Assembly: GCF_014863405.1 (NCBI RefSeq)
Contig: NZ_JACZZA010000011.1
Span: 1-64,000, forward strand
Origin: Dyella acidiphila
GTDB taxonomy: Bacteria > Pseudomonadota > Gammaproteobacteria > Xanthomonadales > Rhodanobacteraceae
Reading direction: 5' to 3'
DNA length: 64,000 nucleotides
A program made the translations under genes and the position numbers. Under the pieces are notes generated by a model. It saw nothing but the letters and a program-made list of their open reading frames with translations, was not told where the DNA came from and did not search any database. This document shows, piece by piece, positions 26,001-36,300 of the stretch (positions are counted from its first letter, which is position 1; each line of letters begins with the position of its first letter).

Positions 26001-29000
26001 ACCGGCCCGGCGATCAGCATGAACACCGCCTGCTCGACCTCGCTGGTCGCGCTTTGCCAGGCCTTCGATGCCTTGCGTGCCGGTCATTGCGATATGGCGC
26101 TTGCCGGCGGCTCGTCGATCGCGTGCCCGCCGCGCAGTGGTTACGTGTCGCAGGAGGGCTCGATGCTGTCGCCCGATGGGCACACCCGCAGCTTCGATGC
26201 CGATGCGCGCGGCACGGTCTTCAGCGACGGGGCCGCGGTCGTGTTGTTGAAGCGGCTCTCGGATGCTCTGCGCGACGGCGATCCGATCTACGCTGTCGTT
26301 CGCGGCGTTGCGGTCAACAACGATGGCGGCAGCAAGGCGAGCTTCACTGCGCCCAGCAGCGCGGGGCAGGCCGCGGTGATCACAATGGCGTTGGATAACG
26401 CCGGCGTACCGGCCAATTCGATTTCCTATGTGGAAACCCATGGCACGGCGACACCGCTGGGCGATCCCATCGAGATCGAGGGGCTGACCCAGGTATTCCG
26501 CCAGAGCACGCACGAACGTGGTATCTGCGCGATCGGTTCGGTCAAGAGCAATGTCGGTCATCTCGTGATGGCAGCCGGCGCGGCCGGCGTGATCAAGACG
26601 GCCCTGGCCCTGGCCGAACGACGCCTGCCGCCGTCGCTGCATTTTCGCGCCAACAATCCAAAGCTCGACCTCGAGAATTCGCCGTTCTTCGTCAACGACA
26701 GCTTGCGCGCCTGGACCTTCGATGGCGGTCCGCTGCGCGCGGGCGTGAGTTCCTTCGGCGTTGGCGGTACCAACGCGCACGTCATCCTTGAGGAACCGCC
26801 GCAACGCGAGCCTTCCGAAGCCGCCGATGGCCCGCAGCTATTGCTGCTTTCCGCGCGCAACGATGCGGCGCTCGGCCATGCGGTGGAACAACTGGGCTGC
26901 CATCTTGCACAGCAACCGGGCGCCCAGCTGGCCGATATCGCCTGGACCCTGTGCAAGGGGCGCAAGCGCTTTGCACATCGCATCCATCTTGTTGCCGAGA
27001 GCATTGAAGACGCCGCAAGACGGCTGCAGGAACTGGCAGCGTCCCTGCCCGCCAAGACCGCGCTCAATCCTTCACCCGGCATCGTCTTCATGTTCCCCGG
27101 CCAGGGCTCGCAGTACGCCGGCATGGGGCGCGGGCTATATGCGAAGGAACCCGTATTCGCTGCGGCACTGGACGAATGCGCGGAAATCCTTCGCGATGAA
27201 CTCGGCTTCGACTTGCGCGAGCGCCTGTTTGCGGACGATGCCGATGCACTGCGCGCCACCGGACTGACCCAGCCGGCCATCTTTGCGATGGAATATGCGC
27301 TCGCGCGCCTGTGGATGAGCTATGGCGTGGCACCCATCGCCATGGTTGGCCACAGCGTGGGCGAATTCGTCGCGGCGGTGATCGCCGGCGTGATGAGCCT
27401 TGCCGATGGCGCGCGCCTGATCGCTCGCCGCGGGCGCCTGATGCAAGCGTTGCCGGCCGGCTCGATGCTGTCCGTGCGCCTGGATGCCGCACAACTGGCG
27501 GCACGCCTGCCAGCCACGTTATCGCTCGCTGCCGAAAACGCGCCCAATGCCTGCGTGGTGTCGGGTGAAACACCGCTTATCCAGGCATTTCAGGCGGAAC
27601 TCGAACAAGCCGGTATCGCCTGCCGGCTGTTGCACACGTCCCACGCCTTCCACTCTTCCATGATGGACCCTGCGTTGGCCCCGTTCCGGCAGGAAGTCGA
27701 ACATATCGCGCTGTCCGCGCCGCGCATTCCGATCGCGTCCACCTTGACCGGCAGCCTGCTGAGCGATGACGAAGCGACGTCGGCGGACTACTGGACGCGT
27801 CACCTGCGCGGCACCGTGCGTTTTTCGACGGCATTGCAGAGCCTGCTGGCCGAACCGCAGCATGCTTTTCTGGAAATAGGCACGCGTACCACACTCAGCC
27901 TGCTGGCCCGCCAGCACACGCAAAGCCGCGGCCGGGTGGTACTGGCCTCGTTGGCGGACAGCCCGTCGAACGAACGCGCCGCTTGGCTCGATGCCGTCGG
28001 ACAGTTGTGGTCATGCGGCGTCGACGTTGCGGTCGGTCAACTGGATCGCCGGCAACGCAAATACCGCGTGCGCCTGCCGACCTATCCGTTCGAGCGCAAG
28101 CGTCATTGGATCGACGCCCCACTGGCTGCTGCTGTATTGCCGGCGGCTACGCCGTCTAACGTCGTGCCGCTTCCTGTGCGCGTGGAAGCTGTCGCGGCAA
28201 CTGCCGCACCCCTCAACCTTATTCCGGAGGCCGCCATGGCCCCTGCCCCATCTGCCGCACGCACTACACGCCTGGTCGCTCAACTGCAAACGTTGTTCGA
28301 GGATGTGGCCGGTACAGAATTCGACGGCGTCGATCCGGCCACGCATTTCGTCGAACTCGGTCTCGATTCCCTGTCGCTGACCCAGGTCGCGCTGCAACTG
28401 CAGAAGACCTTCGCCTTGAAGATCACCTTCCGCGAACTGATGGAAGCGCATTCCTCGTTCGGCAGTCTCGCCCAGCATATCGATCGGCTGCTGCCGCCCG
28501 AGGCCGCAGCCGTCGCCACCGCGCCCGAAGCCGTCGTCGCCACGGCACCGGCTACACCCGCCACCGCGACAAGCCAGGTATCCGCGATGTCTCTTCCTGC
28601 GAATGGTGGACTGATCCAGGACGTGATCCAGCAACAGATGCTGATCATGCAGCAGCAATTGGCCCTGCTAGCACAAGCGGGCAGCCCGGCACCCGTCACC
28701 GCGCCGGTGGCACCCGTGGTTGCCCCGCCGGCACCTGTCGCCGCACAACTGGCCGTGCCGACCGCGGATACTCCGCAAGACGAAGAGGCGGCGCTCGCGC
28801 ATACGAGCTACGACGTCAAAAAGGCGTTCGGTGCGATCGCGCGCATCCATTCCGGTTCGACCGAGCTGACTGGCCGCCAGCGCGTCCGCCTGGATGCGTT
28901 CATGCGCCGCTATATCGAGCGCACGCGGCGATCGAAGGACTATACGCAGGAACATCGTCCGCACCTGGCCGATCCGCGCGTGGTCAACGGATTCCGGCCG

Positions 29001-30353
29001 CTGCTGAAGGAAATCATCTATCAGATCGTGATCGAACGCTCCAAAGGTTCGAAGGTGTGGGATCTGGACGGCAACGAATACGTGGATGCGCTGAATGGCT
29101 TCGGCATGAACCTGTTCGGCTGGCAGCCGGATTTCGTGCTGGATGCCGTGCGCAAGCAGCTCGACCTGGGCTATGAAATCGGCCCGCAGCATCCGCTTGC
29201 CGGCGTCGTCGCGAAACAGGTCTGCGAGCTCACTGGATTCGACCGCGCTGCGTTGTGCAACACCGGCTCCGAAGCGGTGATGGGAACCGTCCGTGTGGCC
29301 CGCACCGTCACCGGCCGCGACACGCTGGTGATCTTTACCGGCTCGTATCACGGCATCTTCGACGAGGTGATCGTACGCGGCACCAAGAAACTGCGCTCGG
29401 TGCCGGCCGCGCCGGGCATCCTGCGCAACACCTCCGAAAACGTGCTGGTGCTTGACTACGGCACGCCTGAAGCGCTGGCGATTATCCGCGAGCGCGCCGC
29501 GTCGATCGCCGCCGTGCTGGTCGAGCCGGTCCAGAGCCGGCGGCCCGACTTCCAGCCGCGCGAGTTTCTGCAGGAACTGCGTGCCATCACCAGCGATGCC
29601 GGCGCCTTGCTGATCTTCGACGAAGTGGTCACCGGCTTCCGCTCGCACCCGCGTGGCGCGCAGGCGGTGCTCGGCATCGACGCCGACCTCGCCTCCTATG
29701 GCAAGGTCGTTGGCGGCGGCTTCCCGATCGGCGTGATCGCAGGCAAGCGCAAATACATGGATGCGCTCGATGGTGGCGGCTGGCAGTTTGGCGATGGGTC
29801 GATTCCGACGGTCGGCGTCACCTACTTCGCCGGCACCTTCGTGCGTCACCCGCTGGCCCTGGCAGCGGCACATGCAGTGCTTGACCACCTCAAGACCGCG
29901 GGCACCGCCTTGCAGGACGCACTCAATGCGCGTACCGCATCGCTGGCTGACGAACTGAACGCGTTCTGCGCAGAAGTGGGCGCACCCATCAAGGTGACGC
30001 ACTTTGCCTCCGTCTGGAAGACCAACTTCCTGGAAGACCATCCGCTGCAGGATTTGCTGTTTGCGATGATGCGCAGCCGCGGCATCCATATCCTCGACAA
30101 CTTCCCCTGCTTCTTCACTACCGCACATGGCGAAGCGGATTTCGTGGCAATCGCCAAGGCCTTCAAGGACGCCGTGCTCGAACTGCAGGAAGCCGAGTTC
30201 CTGCCCCGCCGCAAAAAGGTCGAAGCCCTTCCGCTGGATGCTGCCAAGCCGCCCGTCGCTGGTGCGCGCCTGGGCAAGGACGAGGAAGGCAAGCCGACCT
30301 GGTTCATACCCAACCCCGATGCACCGGGCAAGTACATGAGAGTGAGTGCATAA
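23052..30353 (+). CDS. Hybrid NRPS-PKS-aminotransferase: (C-like)-A-PCP-KS-AT-ACP-AMT
   Basis: 2,433 residues. Order: a shortened condensation-like N-terminus without HHxxxDG (about 1-215); adenylation domain (about 224-720) with YTSGSTGTPKGV at 370 and NGKLDRRALP at 703; peptidyl carrier with Ser763 (GGNSLLAV); ketosynthase (about 822-1250) with Cys994, His1130 and His1170; acyltransferase with Ser1435 (GHSVGE) and the malonyl-type HAFH at 1531; acyl carrier with Ser1773 (LGLDSLS); a Pro/Ala linker; and a PLP aminotransferase (about 1950-2380) with Lys2218. There is no ketoreductase. The line should load an amino acid, extend it with malonate and turn the beta-keto group into a beta-amine, as in MycA/ItuA-type lipopeptide synthases. 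The next gene overlaps its translation signal. Confidence 0.93.
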   Translation: MNTCIAKPQDGTAEGGMLWDVLPAQTGNGAAGWTCREYALDKSSTAALDEAARRHGTSTSSMLCAALALVESRLTGVQAVAASHVDGHASRQLSIDVSRTGGRDAWLQGFCRSLSNAAPIGCRTAWAVGNDLHSFDTEPSCDASGGANDSYWCVQVSAARIDVAFRAPLSAAAIDLLAACVTRALVWLCAPSDADLSSFDVCDPAERRRMLVEWNATSVSRRPADTVHALFAEQARQYARSPAIESLDLSLSYAELDARSGRVAASLIAAGVKVGAPVALLLERSPEALIAILGILKAGAAYLPLDPGYPAERLAFVINDARAALIIAGPDAPALPGIQLPVVQLEQLQGDVSAYQPPAVDGSALAYVMYTSGSTGTPKGVEITHRSIIRLVREVTYVDLGRQPRLLHAAPLGFDASTLEIWGALLNGGTCVVHGERIPTGCGLEDTIERHGARIAWLTAALFNAIIDENAQKLRGLEQLLIGGEALSVAHVRKAYAALPRVTIINGYGPTECTTFAATYRIPRDIDANERSIPIGRPIADTTLYVLNSRGEPVPTGVIGELYIGGAGLARGYLARAELTAERFVIDPFGADDERLYRTGDLVRWLPEGVIEFVGRADGQIKIRGYRIETGEIEAVLQSQPGLRACAVLVREDRPGQKRLVAYYVAEDASINARTLRDPLARVLPDFMVPAIYIAMDALPVTANGKLDRRALPAPDNRRPELAGVYVPAIGETEQRLCELFADMLGLDQVGRNDHFFELGGNSLLAVRTVTRIHSELASSVPTIAAFFGAPTPAALAAMIEHGDARTALASRLSQHRPSSAAEPIAIIAMAGRFPGANDVETFWDNLCAGRESITFFGADELDSSIPAEQRNDPAYVAARGVIDGVENFDAAFFGMTPREAELMDPQQRIFLELCWECLERGGYVPDEHDVPVGVFGGMHNASYFQRHLSTRPDLVEKFGAFQVMLANEKDYLATRVAHKLNLTGPAISMNTACSTSLVALCQAFDALRAGHCDMALAGGSSIACPPRSGYVSQEGSMLSPDGHTRSFDADARGTVFSDGAAVVLLKRLSDALRDGDPIYAVVRGVAVNNDGGSKASFTAPSSAGQAAVITMALDNAGVPANSISYVETHGTATPLGDPIEIEGLTQVFRQSTHERGICAIGSVKSNVGHLVMAAGAAGVIKTALALAERRLPPSLHFRANNPKLDLENSPFFVNDSLRAWTFDGGPLRAGVSSFGVGGTNAHVILEEPPQREPSEAADGPQLLLLSARNDAALGHAVEQLGCHLAQQPGAQLADIAWTLCKGRKRFAHRIHLVAESIEDAARRLQELAASLPAKTALNPSPGIVFMFPGQGSQYAGMGRGLYAKEPVFAAALDECAEILRDELGFDLRERLFADDADALRATGLTQPAIFAMEYALARLWMSYGVAPIAMVGHSVGEFVAAVIAGVMSLADGARLIARRGRLMQALPAGSMLSVRLDAAQLAARLPATLSLAAENAPNACVVSGETPLIQAFQAELEQAGIACRLLHTSHAFHSSMMDPALAPFRQEVEHIALSAPRIPIASTLTGSLLSDDEATSADYWTRHLRGTVRFSTALQSLLAEPQHAFLEIGTRTTLSLLARQHTQSRGRVVLASLADSPSNERAAWLDAVGQLWSCGVDVAVGQLDRRQRKYRVRLPTYPFERKRHWIDAPLAAAVLPAATPSNVVPLPVRVEAVAATAAPLNLIPEAAMAPAPSAARTTRLVAQLQTLFEDVAGTEFDGVDPATHFVELGLDSLSLTQVALQLQKTFALKITFRELMEAHSSFGSLAQHIDRLLPPEAAAVATAPEAVVATAPATPATATSQVSAMSLPANGGLIQDVIQQQMLIMQQQLALLAQAGSPAPVTAPVAPVVAPPAPVAAQLAVPTADTPQDEEAALAHTSYDVKKAFGAIARIHSGSTELTGRQRVRLDAFMRRYIERTRRSKDYTQEHRPHLADPRVVNGFRPLLKEIIYQIVIERSKGSKVWDLDGNEYVDALNGFGMNLFGWQPDFVLDAVRKQLDLGYEIGPQHPLAGVVAKQVCELTGFDRAALCNTGSEAVMGTVRVARTVTGRDTLVIFTGSYHGIFDEVIVRGTKKLRSVPAAPGILRNTSENVLVLDYGTPEALAIIRERAASIAAVLVEPVQSRRPDFQPREFLQELRAITSDAGALLIFDEVVTGFRSHPRGAQAVLGIDADLASYGKVVGGGFPIGVIAGKRKYMDALDGGGWQFGDGSIPTVGVTYFAGTFVRHPLALAAAHAVLDHLKTAGTALQDALNARTASLADELNAFCAEVGAPIKVTHFASVWKTNFLEDHPLQDLLFAMMRSRGIHILDNFPCFFTTAHGEADFVAIAKAFKDAVLELQEAEFLPRRKKVEALPLDAAKPPVAGARLGKDEEGKPTWFIPNPDAPGKYMRVSA

Positions 30354-30363
30354 GGAGCAACCC

Positions 30364-33300
30364 ATGAACACCAGTGATGTGAGCATGCTCTCTACGGCGG
30401 TCGACTACGATCCGTTCGCCGGCGCCGCACTCGCTCGGGTCGTACCCGCAACGGCAGCGCAGCGCGAGATATGGCTGGCCGCGAAACTCGAGCCGGAAGC
30501 CTCGCTTGCCTATAACGAATCGGTATCGATACGGTTTTCTGGCGAGCTTGACGTTGCGGCCCTGCAGGCAGCACTGCAAGGCGTGGTCGATCGGCATGAA
30601 GCGCTTCGCTCCACCCTGAGTGCGGACGGCAACGAGCTTTGCATCGCCATCCACGTACCGTTGGACTGCGCCACGGACGACCTGTCCGGGCTGGGCGAAG
30701 CCGAGCGCGCAGAAAGCGTCGCTACAGCACTCAGCCTTGCCGTCAATACGCCGTTCGATCTGGAGCACGGTCCGTTGGTGCGCGCCCAACTGCTGCAGCT
30801 TGCCGCACAAGATCACCTGCTCATCTTTACCGCGCACCACATTGTCTGCGACGGCTGGTCGTTCGGCGTGATCGTGCGCGATCTCGCTGCACTGTATGCG
30901 CAGCACCGGGGCCAAGGCGACGGCCCCGTCCCGGCGGACGCCTTTGCGGACTACGCCAGCGCTGAAACGACGCGGGCCGACACCGAGGGCGGCCACGCCG
31001 ACGAGCAATACTGGCTCAGCCGTTTCAGCGGCGCACTGCCGTCACTGGATCTTCCCACCGATAGCGCGCGCCATCGTCATCGCAGCTTCGCTTCACAACG
31101 CGAAGACCGCACGCTGGATGCTGCGCTGATCGCGGATATCAAGCGCATGGGCGCAAAGCGCGGCGCGAGTTTTTACGCGACCCTGCTGGCCGCCTTCAGC
31201 GCCCTGCTGCATCGCCTGACCGGTCAGGACGATGTGGTGGTCGGTATCCCCAGTGCCGGCCAGGCGGTCGATGGGCAGCACAATCTCGTCGGTCATTGCG
31301 TCAACGTGTTGCCCTTGCGCACCGCGATCGACCCCCAAGCTTCGTTCGCTACGGTGCTCGATCATTTGCGTGGCGATCTGCTCGATGCGTTCGAGCATCA
31401 GCAATACACGCTAGGCAGCCTGCTCGCGCGACTGGCGATGCCGCGCGATCCGGGCCGGCTTCCGCTGGTCAGCGTGCTGTTCAACCTGGACCAGGCGCTG
31501 GACGAGCGCACGGTCTCCTTTCCCGGCCTGCGCTTTGAATTCTCCGGCAACGCGCGCGCCTTCGAGAATTTCGAGCTGTTCGTCAACGCGGTCCAACTGG
31601 GCGACGGCTTGCGACTGGAATGCCAATACAACAGTGACCTGTTCCGTGGCGAAACCATTCGTGGCTGGCTGGACGCCTACGAAACCCTGCTGCGCAATGC
31701 CGTCGCAACACCTGAGATGGGGGTGCAGGAGCTCGGCCTGTTGTCCGAAGCTGCGCAGCGCGAAATCGCGGCGTTGCAGCCGGCAAGCACGCCGTATCCG
31801 GAACAGCAACTCGCGCACGAGTATTTTGAGCATCAGGTTGACCGCGTCCCACATAATGCTGCCGTACGGCACGGCGCCAGGCAACTGAGTTATGCCCAGT
31901 TGGAGGGGCGCGCCAATCAGCTCGCACGCATCTTGCGTGAGCGCGGCGTCGGCCGCGGCAAACTGGTCGGCATTGCGCTGTCGCGCAAGGCGGACATGCT
32001 GGCGGCCGTACTCGCCGTGCTCAAGGCCGGTGCCGGCTATGTGCCGCTCGATCCACAGTTTCCCGCCGATCGTCTGACCTTCATGGCCGACGATGCCGAT
32101 CTGGCCATGCTTATCGTCGACGACGTCACGCCACCCGCTTTTACGTTTGCGCCATCGCGAGTGCTATCGCTGACACGCGATGCCCATGCGATCGAACTGG
32201 CTTTTGCCACGCGCCTGCCGCGCGATGATGCGGCGGCGACGCCCGACTCCGTGGCCTATGTGATCTTTACGTCCGGTTCGACCGGCCGCCCCAAGGGTGT
32301 GCGCGTCCCGCATCGCACCACCTCCAATTTCCTCACCAGCATGCAACGCGTGCCGGGCATCGCCGAAGACGATCGACTGGTTGCCGTGACGACGCTGTCG
32401 TTCGATATCGCCTTCATGGAATTGATGTTGCCGTTGAGCGTCGGCGCCGAAGTCATCATTGCCGATCGTGACGACGTACGTGATGGTGCTGCCCTGCGCA
32501 AGCTGGTCGAGCAAAGCGATGCCACCATGATGCAAGCCACGCCTGCCGGCTGGCGCATCCTGATCGAGGCCGGCTGGCAGGGGTGCGAGCGTTTTCGCGC
32601 CGTATCCGGCGGCGAACCGCTGGCAGTCGATCTGGCCGAAGCACTGCTGCAGCGTTGCAGCGAAGTCTGGAATGGCTACGGCCCCACCGAAACCACCGTC
32701 TATTCGACCTATTGGCGGGTCGAGCAGCCGCGCTCCGGCATCTTCATCGGGCGTCCGGTCGCCAATACCCAGGTGCATATCCTGGACGAACGGCGCGCAC
32801 CCTGTCCGCTTGGCGTGCCGGGTGAAATCTATATTGGCGGTGCCGGTGTCACCCTGGGTTATTTGAATCGCCCCGAGCTCAATGCCGAACGTTTCCTGCC
32901 CGACCCGTTCGCCGGCAGCAGCGACGCGCGCATGTATCGCACCGGCGATCGCGGCCGCTGGCTGGCGAACGGCATGCTCGAACACCTGGGAAGGCTGGAT
33001 TTTCAGGTCAAGGTGCGCGGCTATCGGATTGAATTGGGCGAAATCGAAGCCGTGCTTGCTGACGTGCCCGGCGTCGATCGGGCCGTTGTGATGGCACGCG
33101 AGGATCGTCCTGGCGATGTCCGGCTCGTCGCTTACGTGGTCATGCGCGAAGACGCCCAATTCAACGAAACGACGCTGCGCGAACCGCTCAAGCAACACTT
33201 GCCGGATTACATGCTGCCTCAACATGTCATCCCGCTCGATGCAATTCCCCTGCTGCCGAACGGCAAGACCGATCGCAAGGCGCTGCCGGCGCCGCAAATC

Positions 33301-36300
33301 CATTCGGTCGCCGCGGACACCGCGCGGATCGCCCCGCGCAACGACGACGAGCGTCGCGTGGCGGCAGCCATGGAAAGCGTGCTGTCGCTACCCGATCTCG
33401 ACGTGCGCGACGACTTCTTCGCCCTGGGCGGCCACTCCCTGCTGGCTGCGCAGCTTACCGCTCGCCTGAATCGCGAGTTCGGCATCGCGCTGTCGTTCCG
33501 CACCCTGTTCGATGCACCGACGATTGCCGCACTCGCCGCGGCGATCCGTACGCAGGTGGACAGCGGTGTCGCACCCGCCATCCAGCCCATCACTCGGCGC
33601 GTGGATCAAAGCCGCGCACCGCTATCCTTGATGCAGAGCCGCTTGTGGTCGCTGGAAGAACTGCAGCCCGGCCGTGTGACCTACAACGCGCCCTCCGCGC
33701 ATCGCTTGCGCGGCCATCTCGACGAGGCGGCCTTCCAGCTTACGCTGCAAGCCTTGATCCAGCGCCAACCGATCCTGCGCACAGCGTTCCTCCGCGACGG
33801 GCACGAGGTCGCCCAGATCGTCGTTCCCGATCTCGAAGTACGCCTGTTTCCGGCCGAGGATCTTTCCTGCCTGGCGGAAAGCCAGCGGGAAGCCACGCTG
33901 ATGCAGCACCTGCAGACGCTTACCGATACGCCGTTCGATCTCACCCAGGCACCGCTGTTCAGCGCGCGGATGTTTCGCCTGGGCGATGACGACCACGTGT
34001 TTTTCTTCATGCCCCATCACATCATCTGGGATGGTTGGTCGTTCGACATTCTGTATGGCGAGCTGTCGTCGCTGTATCGGGCGTTTATCCAGGACGCGCC
34101 CTCGCCTTTGGCGCCCCTGCCGGTCAGCTACGGCGATTTCGCCGCCTGGCACACGCAATGGCTGGAAGGGCCGCAATTCCAGGCGCAGCTTGCTTTCTGG
34201 CGCGAGCGCCTGGCGAAGATGGCGGATATCCGTGCCCTGCCTACCGATCAACCGCGGCGGCCGGGCATGTCCGGCATCGGCCGCACCGAATGGATTCGCG
34301 TGTCCAAGGAGGCCGTCGACGCGATGCATGACGTCGCGCGGGTGGCAGACGCCACGCTCAACATGACCTTGCTGGCGCTGTACTACGTCTTGCTCAGCGG
34401 CATGGCCGGCGAACGCGACTTGGTCGTCGGCACGCCGGTGCGTGCGCGCAACCAGACCGAAGTCGAATCGGTGATGGGCTATTTCAATAACTTGCTGCCG
34501 TTGCATATCAACGTCGACACCACGCTTTCGTTCATCGATTTCGTTCGTTACGTGAAATGTGCGGCGATCGAGAGCTTCGGCCATCCCGACGTGCCGCTCG
34601 AATACCTGCAACGGGAACTGCGCGTCGGCGCCGGCAGTGGCGCGGTGCTCTACCAGGCCTTGTTCTCGTTCCAGGATGCGCGTCAGCGCGTGGTGGACTG
34701 GGGTGGCCTGGCGCACGAACAGATCCTGCTGTTCCAGAGCGGCGCCACCGAAGACCTGGGCCTATGGTTCCTTGAGAGCAACAAGGGCATGGTCGGTGGC
34801 GTCACCTATAACGCCGATATTCTGCAGGCCGAAACGGCACGCCTGTTGCGCGACCGCTATTTGGCCATGATGGCGCGCGTCAGCAAGGACCCGCAGCAAC
34901 GCATCAGCGCGCTTACCGCCATCGGCGATGCCGAACTGGCCCAGGAGCAGACCTGGAATGCGACGTCTGTGGCAGCGACCTTGCCCAACAGCATACCTGC
35001 CATGTTCGAACAGCAAGTCGACCGCGCGCCGGACAAAACGGCGCTGACCTTCGGCAGCTGGGGCACTCGCTATAACGAGATCGAGCAACGCGCCAACCGC
35101 ATCGCGCATTGCCTGCGCGCGCGCGGTGCGAATGCCGGCACGCCGGTAGGTCTCGCCGCCGAACCAGGCATCAACCGGTTGGCCGCCACGCTGGGCATTC
35201 TGAAGGCCGGCGGCATCTGCGTGCTGCTCGACGCCACCGATCCGGCCGCGCGCCTGAAAGAAATCATCGCCGATGCCGGCATCAGCTTGCTGGTGGGCGA
35301 CAGCGTATTGGAAACCACGCTGCAGTGGCCGCGTGCGCAGGGCTTATGGCTCGATGCGGATACGGTCGAGATCATCGGCAGCGCGAGCGACCGTGTCAGT
35401 GCAGCGAAGGAAGATGTCGACGACAGCTTGGCGATCGTCGCCTACGGGCCCGGCTTTGACGGCCGGCCGCGTGGCGCGGCGTTTACGCATCGCGCGATCG
35501 CCAACGTGCTGCAAGGGCTCATCGAATCGCTCGGCTTGTCGGCGGACGATCGCATCCTGGCGACCGCCGCACCGGCGACCAGCGACGCGATCGTCGAAAA
35601 TCTGCTGCCGATGGCGCTCGGCGCCGAATTGATTCTTGCCAGCCAAGGCGAGGCGCGCGACGGCGAAGCACTGGTCAAACTGGTGCAGAACCATCGGGCG
35701 AGTGCCATGTTCGCCGCGCCCGGCACTTGGCACGCGATGGTTTCCGCGAGCGCGATGGTCCCCATGGCGATGAAGGCCGTTTGCATCGGCGGCCTGCCGA
35801 CGCCCGAGCTGGCCGTAAAAGTCGCCGAACGCTGCGCCGGCATCTGGCATGTATCGGGCTGCGCCGACGGTGCCTTGGTCGCGAGCGGCGGCCGTATCGA
35901 ACGGCCCGCGGAGAGCCTGCACAGTGGCCGGCCGCTGGCCAATACGGCGGTATGGATTCTCGACGACCAGCAGCAACCCTGCCCGATCGGGGCCATTGGC
36001 GAAATCCACGTCGCTGGCGCATCGCTGAGCCGGCCGTTCGGCAGGCGCGCGATGGCCCATGGCGATTGCCCGGTGCGGGCTTGGGCAGTGTCGCCGGACC
36101 TGCGCCTGCAACGTACCCACTGTCGCGGGCGCTGGCTGGTGAGCGGCCATGTTCAGGAGATGGGCCGCATCGATCGCCGCGAACGTATTCAAGGCCGCGA
36201 AGTCGACCTGGCGACCGTTGAAGCGGAATTGCTCAGCCAGCCGGGGGTGGCGCATGCCGTCGCGGTTGCGCGGATGAATCATGCCGGCAGCGCCCACATC

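Noticed and set aside
24489-26804. A 771-codon open frame on the minus strand inside the hybrid synthase
   Set aside because: It mirrors conserved A, PCP and KS domains of the plus strand and has no family resemblance. Long antisense frames are expected in DNA this GC-rich.
28668-30386. A 572-codon minus-strand frame under the aminotransferase
   Set aside because: Shadow of the PLP aminotransferase coding strand, with no recognisable domain and no ribosome site.
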